From: an uncultured Bacteroidales bacterium
GTDB lineage: Bacteria; Bacteroidota; Bacteroidia; Bacteroidales; Paludibacteraceae
Assembly (NCBI GenBank): GCA_900321775.1
Contig: ONXE01000019.1
Span: 1 to 16,434 of the forward strand
Direction: 5' to 3'
DNA: 16,434 nt
This document shows, piece after piece, positions 13,535-16,434 of the stretch (position 1 is the stretch's first letter; each line of letters opens with the position of its first letter). The notes beneath the pieces are model-generated. The model was not told where the DNA came from, did no database searches, and saw only the letters and a list, made by a program, of their open reading frames with translations. The position numbers and the translations under genes are program-made.

Positions 13535-14805
13535 TTCTTCGTCGTTGGGGTTTCTACGTACTCCAAATACAACTTGTTACGAAGCGAGTCCTTCAGTCCA
13601 AGCGGGTTCTCCATGATGGAGTGGATGGGATACATGATGCATCCGGAGCATTTGGGGTTTTTCCGGTTCATACGGATCTGCCGGCAAATCTCGTTGGGTT
13701 CGCCCCAGGCTTTGGCCGTTCCCTTGAGTTTCGCGGCTTTTTCGGCGTTGGGTTCCAGGCGATAAGGCGCTACGCCTACGTAGAGTTTCTTGCCATAGAG
13801 GTTCTCGCTCCACCAGTTGAGCAGAATCTCGTAGTCCGCCACTTGTTTGCCGATTTCCCAGTAGAGCTGCGGAGCTACGTAGTCTATCCAACCCATTTCG
13901 AGCCACAGGAGAATGTCTGCGTACAAGTCGTCGTAGTTTTGGACGCCGGCTTTGGTCTTGCTGCCGCGCTCGGGGTCCGTTTTCTCGTTGCGCCATACGC
14001 CGAAAGGCGAGATGCCAAACTCCACCCACGGCTTGCGTTCTTTGATGGTTCGATGCAGCTCTTCGATGACCAGGTTGGTGTTATTTCGCCGCCAGTCGTC
14101 GATGTTGTCGAAGCCACGCGGATAGGCCTCGAAGGTCTTGGCATCCGGGAACTCCTCGCCGGCTATACGGTAAGGATAGAAGTAATCATCAAAATGGATA
14201 GCATCCACATCGTAGCGCTCCACAATGTCGGCCACTACGTCGTTTAGCCATTGGCGAACCTCGTCCAGACCCGGGTTGAAATAGTACTGTTTGCCGTATT
14301 TGACGAACCACTCGGGGTGCCGGTAGAAGACGTGGTCGTCCGCAATGTCGGCTTTGGTCATGCCTCCTCCGGTTACGCGGTAGGGGTTGAGCCACACGTG
14401 TACTTCGATGCCACGTTTGTGCGCCTCGTAGCAAGTGAACTCCAGCGGGTCGTAAGGCATCGAACCGTCGGTCCACATGCCATTTTGCTTGCCTACCAAC
14501 CAACTGCTGACAGGCTCCATTTTACTCTGATAGAGTGCGTCGGCAGTGGGGCGAACCTGGAAGACAATCATGTTGAAACGAAGGGCATGGAGCGTGTCCA
14601 GCATGGCAATCATCTCCTGTTGTTGCAGGTCGGCGTCTCCGATGGCGGCTTTGGAAGGCCAGTCGATATTGGCGACTGTGGCAATCCACGCGCCACGCAT
14701 CTCGGGCTGTGTGAGAGTTTCTTCCGGAATACGCTGAGTTTCAGCATGTAATATGGAGACCGCCATTACCAATAGCGCCACTCCCAGGATACTTCTTATC
14801 TTCAT
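13531..14805 (-). CDS. Secreted glycoside hydrolase-like protein (GHL10 / DUF187, YngK type)
   Basis: This 424-residue protein has a signal peptide MKIRSILGVALLVMAVSILHA. The GHL10 (DUF187) TIM-barrel fills the rest: MRGAWIATVANIDWPS near 36-51, LRFNMIVFQVRPTADALY near 75-92, GIEVHVWLNPYRV, then DVDAIHFDDYFYPYRI with two adjacent Asp residues likely at the active site, FGISPFGVW, and WIDYVAPQLYWE. Length is close to the family core, with no added carbohydrate-binding module. Substrate is unproven; members have been linked to cell-wall or surface glycans. It is the first gene of the operon with recF and DUF4421, and has its own promoter at 14822-14853. Confidence 0.88.
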   Translation of the reverse strand: MKIRSILGVALLVMAVSILHAETQRIPEETLTQPEMRGAWIATVANIDWPSKAAIGDADLQQQEMIAMLDTLHALRFNMIVFQVRPTADALYQSKMEPVSSWLVGKQNGMWTDGSMPYDPLEFTCYEAHKRGIEVHVWLNPYRVTGGGMTKADIADDHVFYRHPEWFVKYGKQYYFNPGLDEVRQWLNDVVADIVERYDVDAIHFDDYFYPYRIAGEEFPDAKTFEAYPRGFDNIDDWRRNNTNLVIEELHRTIKERKPWVEFGISPFGVWRNEKTDPERGSKTKAGVQNYDDLYADILLWLEMGWIDYVAPQLYWEIGKQVADYEILLNWWSENLYGKKLYVGVAPYRLEPNAEKAAKLKGTAKAWGEPNEICRQIRMNRKNPKCSGCIMYPIHSIMENPLGLKDSLRNKLYLEYVETPTTKK

Positions 14806-14821
14806 TGTTCTAATTTTGGCG

Positions 14822-14853
14822 CAAAGTTAATACTTTTTTTTCAATTGTGCAAG
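14822..14853 (-). promoter_or_regulatory. Promoter of the GHL10-recF-DUF4421 operon
   Basis: On the minus strand the -7 box TAACTTTG (plus CAAAGTTA, 14822-14829) is preceded at 20 bp by CTTG (14850-14853), one base from the TTTG -33 consensus. The predicted start falls 5-10 nt upstream of ATG 14805, so the transcript may be nearly leaderless. Confidence 0.65.
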
Positions 14854-15064
14854 GAAAAAGCAAAAAAAAATGCAAATTAAGTTTTTGAAAGTGCTTCGGT
14901 CTGAGAGGGTAAGTAGGGGGTAGGAAAATAGTACGGAGGTGTAAGCAAGCTCTTCTCATTGCATATTTTGTCGGATTTCGACAAACGAGTTGCGGGTTGA
15001 TGGGTAAAAAAAATCGACTTTTTCACATTTTTTTGTAAAAAAATGTATTTTTCCCTTGAAAAAA
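14854..15064. promoter_or_regulatory. Divergent control region with inverted repeats
   Basis: No gene is visible. Three symmetric elements stand out. TTTGTCG (14967-14973) and CGACAAA (14979-14985) are separated by 5 nt. A perfect 10-bp arm ACATTTTTTT (15025-15034) and its complement (15037-15046) are separated only by GT. TTGAAA (15056-15061) and TTTCAA (15073-15078) enclose the -33 box of the next promoter. All are candidate operators for one or both divergent genes. The rest is A/T tracts. Confidence 0.45.
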
Positions 15065-15096
15065 TTTGGTAGTTTCAAAAAAAAGTATTAACTTTG
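15065..15096 (+). promoter_or_regulatory. Promoter of the secreted protein gene
   Basis: TTTG (15065-15068), exactly 20 bp, then TAACTTTG (15089-15096) is a full match to the Bacteroides consensus. Upstream A/T tracts could act as an UP-like element. The leader to ATG 15158 is about 55 nt. Confidence 0.75.
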
Positions 15097-15157
15097 CCGC
15101 GAAATTGTGAATGCCAAAACAATTAACACTATATGTTTAACTAAAATCAAAAACATC

Positions 15158-16434
15158 ATGAAGAAAATTTTCTCTTTCATGTTGGCTCTGTTCGCAGCAG
15201 TTTCGCTGTATGCAGCAGACCTTAACATTTTTGCTTCCGCTTTGAATGCGACGCAAACCGACAGCACGGTGACTATTGAGTATGTCCTCAATGCTCCGGC
15301 CGACAGTTTGTATTTTATGATCTACGGCGAGAACATCAACGAGGCTCTCCATATGTTAGAGACCAACCCCGCCGCTTTGACCAAAGGTGCTCACGAGGTG
15401 GTAAAGCCTATTCCTGCTAACACTCCTTCGGGTGTTTATCATTGGGCTATCAAAGCATTTGCTCCTGCTCACGAAGGTGACTCGACCATCGTTTCGGAGG
15501 TTGTAGTAGGCGGTTCCCGTGGTATGGCTTTCAACGACAACGAGCAAAGCCCTTTCTTCGGAATGTTCTTCATCGCTGACAATCTGGGCGGTGGCGACGG
15601 TGGCAAACTGCTGGCTGTTACCCCCGACTTCGCGCGCGTTGACACGATTGCAACAGGTTGGGGAAGTGGTTCATCTTCTCCGATGCGCGTTCTCATTTCC
15701 GAGGATGACATGCTGTTCGTGACCGATTGGTCTGACGCTTCGCCTAACGTATCGATGGTTAATCCCGCAACTCCGGGTGCTCCTATCGTGCCGGTGTTTG
15801 GTGCTGATCATGTAGATGCCGATGGTATCGCTTATACTGCTGACAACACTCCTATCCATGGCTCCATTGCTGGTGGTTGTTTGATGGGCAAGGGGTCGAA
15901 CCGCGTACTCTACACTATGGACGAAGACGTGAAAGTTGACGGCAAGATGGTAATCTTTTCGTACAACATTGGCGAAGTGAACGGTCCATGGATTGCAGCT
16001 CCTTCAGGTGTCGCATTCCACAATACGGATAATCTCATTCAGAACGCTAACGTGAACTTCTTCCCCGACGGCCACGGTGGCTTCTGGTTGTCTCAGCACC
16101 GTTGGGCTGATGGCGCTGACATCCCTTCGTTGGCACACATCGCTGCCAATGACTCTATTGATTTCCACTCTGCAGGCGAGATTACTGCAGGTAGTAACAA
16201 CAACCGCGGCTCAATCTTCGTAACCAACGATAAGGAGTACGTAGTTACCTCTTCTGACGGAAACGCCAAGATTTGGAGGCCGTTCTTTACCGGTGATGTG
16301 TTGGATTCTTTGGTTCTCGTTAAGACTGTGGCATTCCCGAATATTGACAACATTTTCAACGTTATTCTTGACCCCGCAGGTAACGTGTACGTGATTAAAG
16401 GTACCGGTGGCGCTCTCACCGCTGTCGCTCCTGC
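15158..16434 (+). CDS. Secreted protein with Ig-like and propeller-like regions, truncated by the window edge
   Basis: The frame is open from ATG 15158 through 425 codons to the right edge; the C-terminus is missing. Residues 1-21 are a signal peptide (MKKIFSFMLALFAAVSLYAA). Residues 22-120 look like an Ig-type strand domain (STVTIEYVLNAPADSLYFMI, then GVYHWAIKAFAPA) of the kind seen in FlgD-like modules. From about 125, repeated blocks such as GMFFIADNLGGG, DDMLFVTDWSDASPN, GSIFVTNDKEYVVTSSDG and ILDPAGNVYVIKG suggest a beta-propeller. Codons are biased to GCT, GGT, AAC, TTC and GAC, unlike its neighbours, which points to high expression. A type IX secretion signal may follow outside the window. 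Function unknown. Confidence 0.85.
   Translation, partial: MKKIFSFMLALFAAVSLYAADLNIFASALNATQTDSTVTIEYVLNAPADSLYFMIYGENINEALHMLETNPAALTKGAHEVVKPIPANTPSGVYHWAIKAFAPAHEGDSTIVSEVVVGGSRGMAFNDNEQSPFFGMFFIADNLGGGDGGKLLAVTPDFARVDTIATGWGSGSSSPMRVLISEDDMLFVTDWSDASPNVSMVNPATPGAPIVPVFGADHVDADGIAYTADNTPIHGSIAGGCLMGKGSNRVLYTMDEDVKVDGKMVIFSYNIGEVNGPWIAAPSGVAFHNTDNLIQNANVNFFPDGHGGFWLSQHRWADGADIPSLAHIAANDSIDFHSAGEITAGSNNNRGSIFVTNDKEYVVTSSDGNAKIWRPFFTGDVLDSLVLVKTVAFPNIDNIFNVILDPAGNVYVIKGTGGALTAVAP

Overview
The window comes from a Bacteroidota genome, most likely a member of the Bacteroidales. Five promoters fit the Bacteroides consensus: a TTTG-like -33 element, 19-20 bp, then TAnnTTTG, here always TAACTTTG. 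The protein families also fit: DUF4292, DUF4421, Bacteroidota-type PNPase with a basic tail, a Rieske-like lipoprotein with a CPxC motif, and lipoproteins whose lipobox ends in CSC. Shine-Dalgarno sites are rare. No tRNA, rRNA, CRISPR array, insertion sequence or phage gene was found.

Layout. 1-650 holds no gene: a rho-independent terminator, then two 97% identical copies of a 124-bp structured repeat. 624-5601 is a plus-strand operon behind a strong promoter: TPR protein (its signal peptide is cut off by a 1-nt frameshift), DUF4292 lipoprotein, EnvC-type degenerate M23 protein, FKBP-type prolyl isomerase lipoprotein, Rieske-like lipoprotein and a TrmH-type RNA methyltransferase. Facing it on the minus strand is pnp, a helical secreted protein of unknown role, and rimM (9324 down to 5640). 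pnp is divergent from a NtrC-like response regulator without a DNA-binding domain (9518-10669), and their promoters interlock. The regulator is followed by a small secreted TonB-C-like protein. A minus-strand operon with 1-4 nt junctions carries a GHL10/DUF187 glycoside hydrolase-like protein, recF and a DUF4421 outer-membrane protein. The last gene (15158 to the right edge) is a secreted, probably highly expressed protein behind an AT-rich control region full of inverted repeats.

Most genes are housekeeping (RNA turnover and modification, ribosome maturation, recombination) or envelope functions. I see no obvious new defence or mobile system. The most unusual signal is at gene junctions. Three different heptanucleotide tandem arrays fill the gaps from stop codon to next start or stop codon (4991-5046, 5598-5653, 10671-10691). 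An 11-bp array precedes rimM, and an in-frame 9-bp array lies inside recF just before the Walker B motif. Two of the heptamer arrays, each of exactly eight units, bracket the methyltransferase gene and supply or overlap its start and stop codons.
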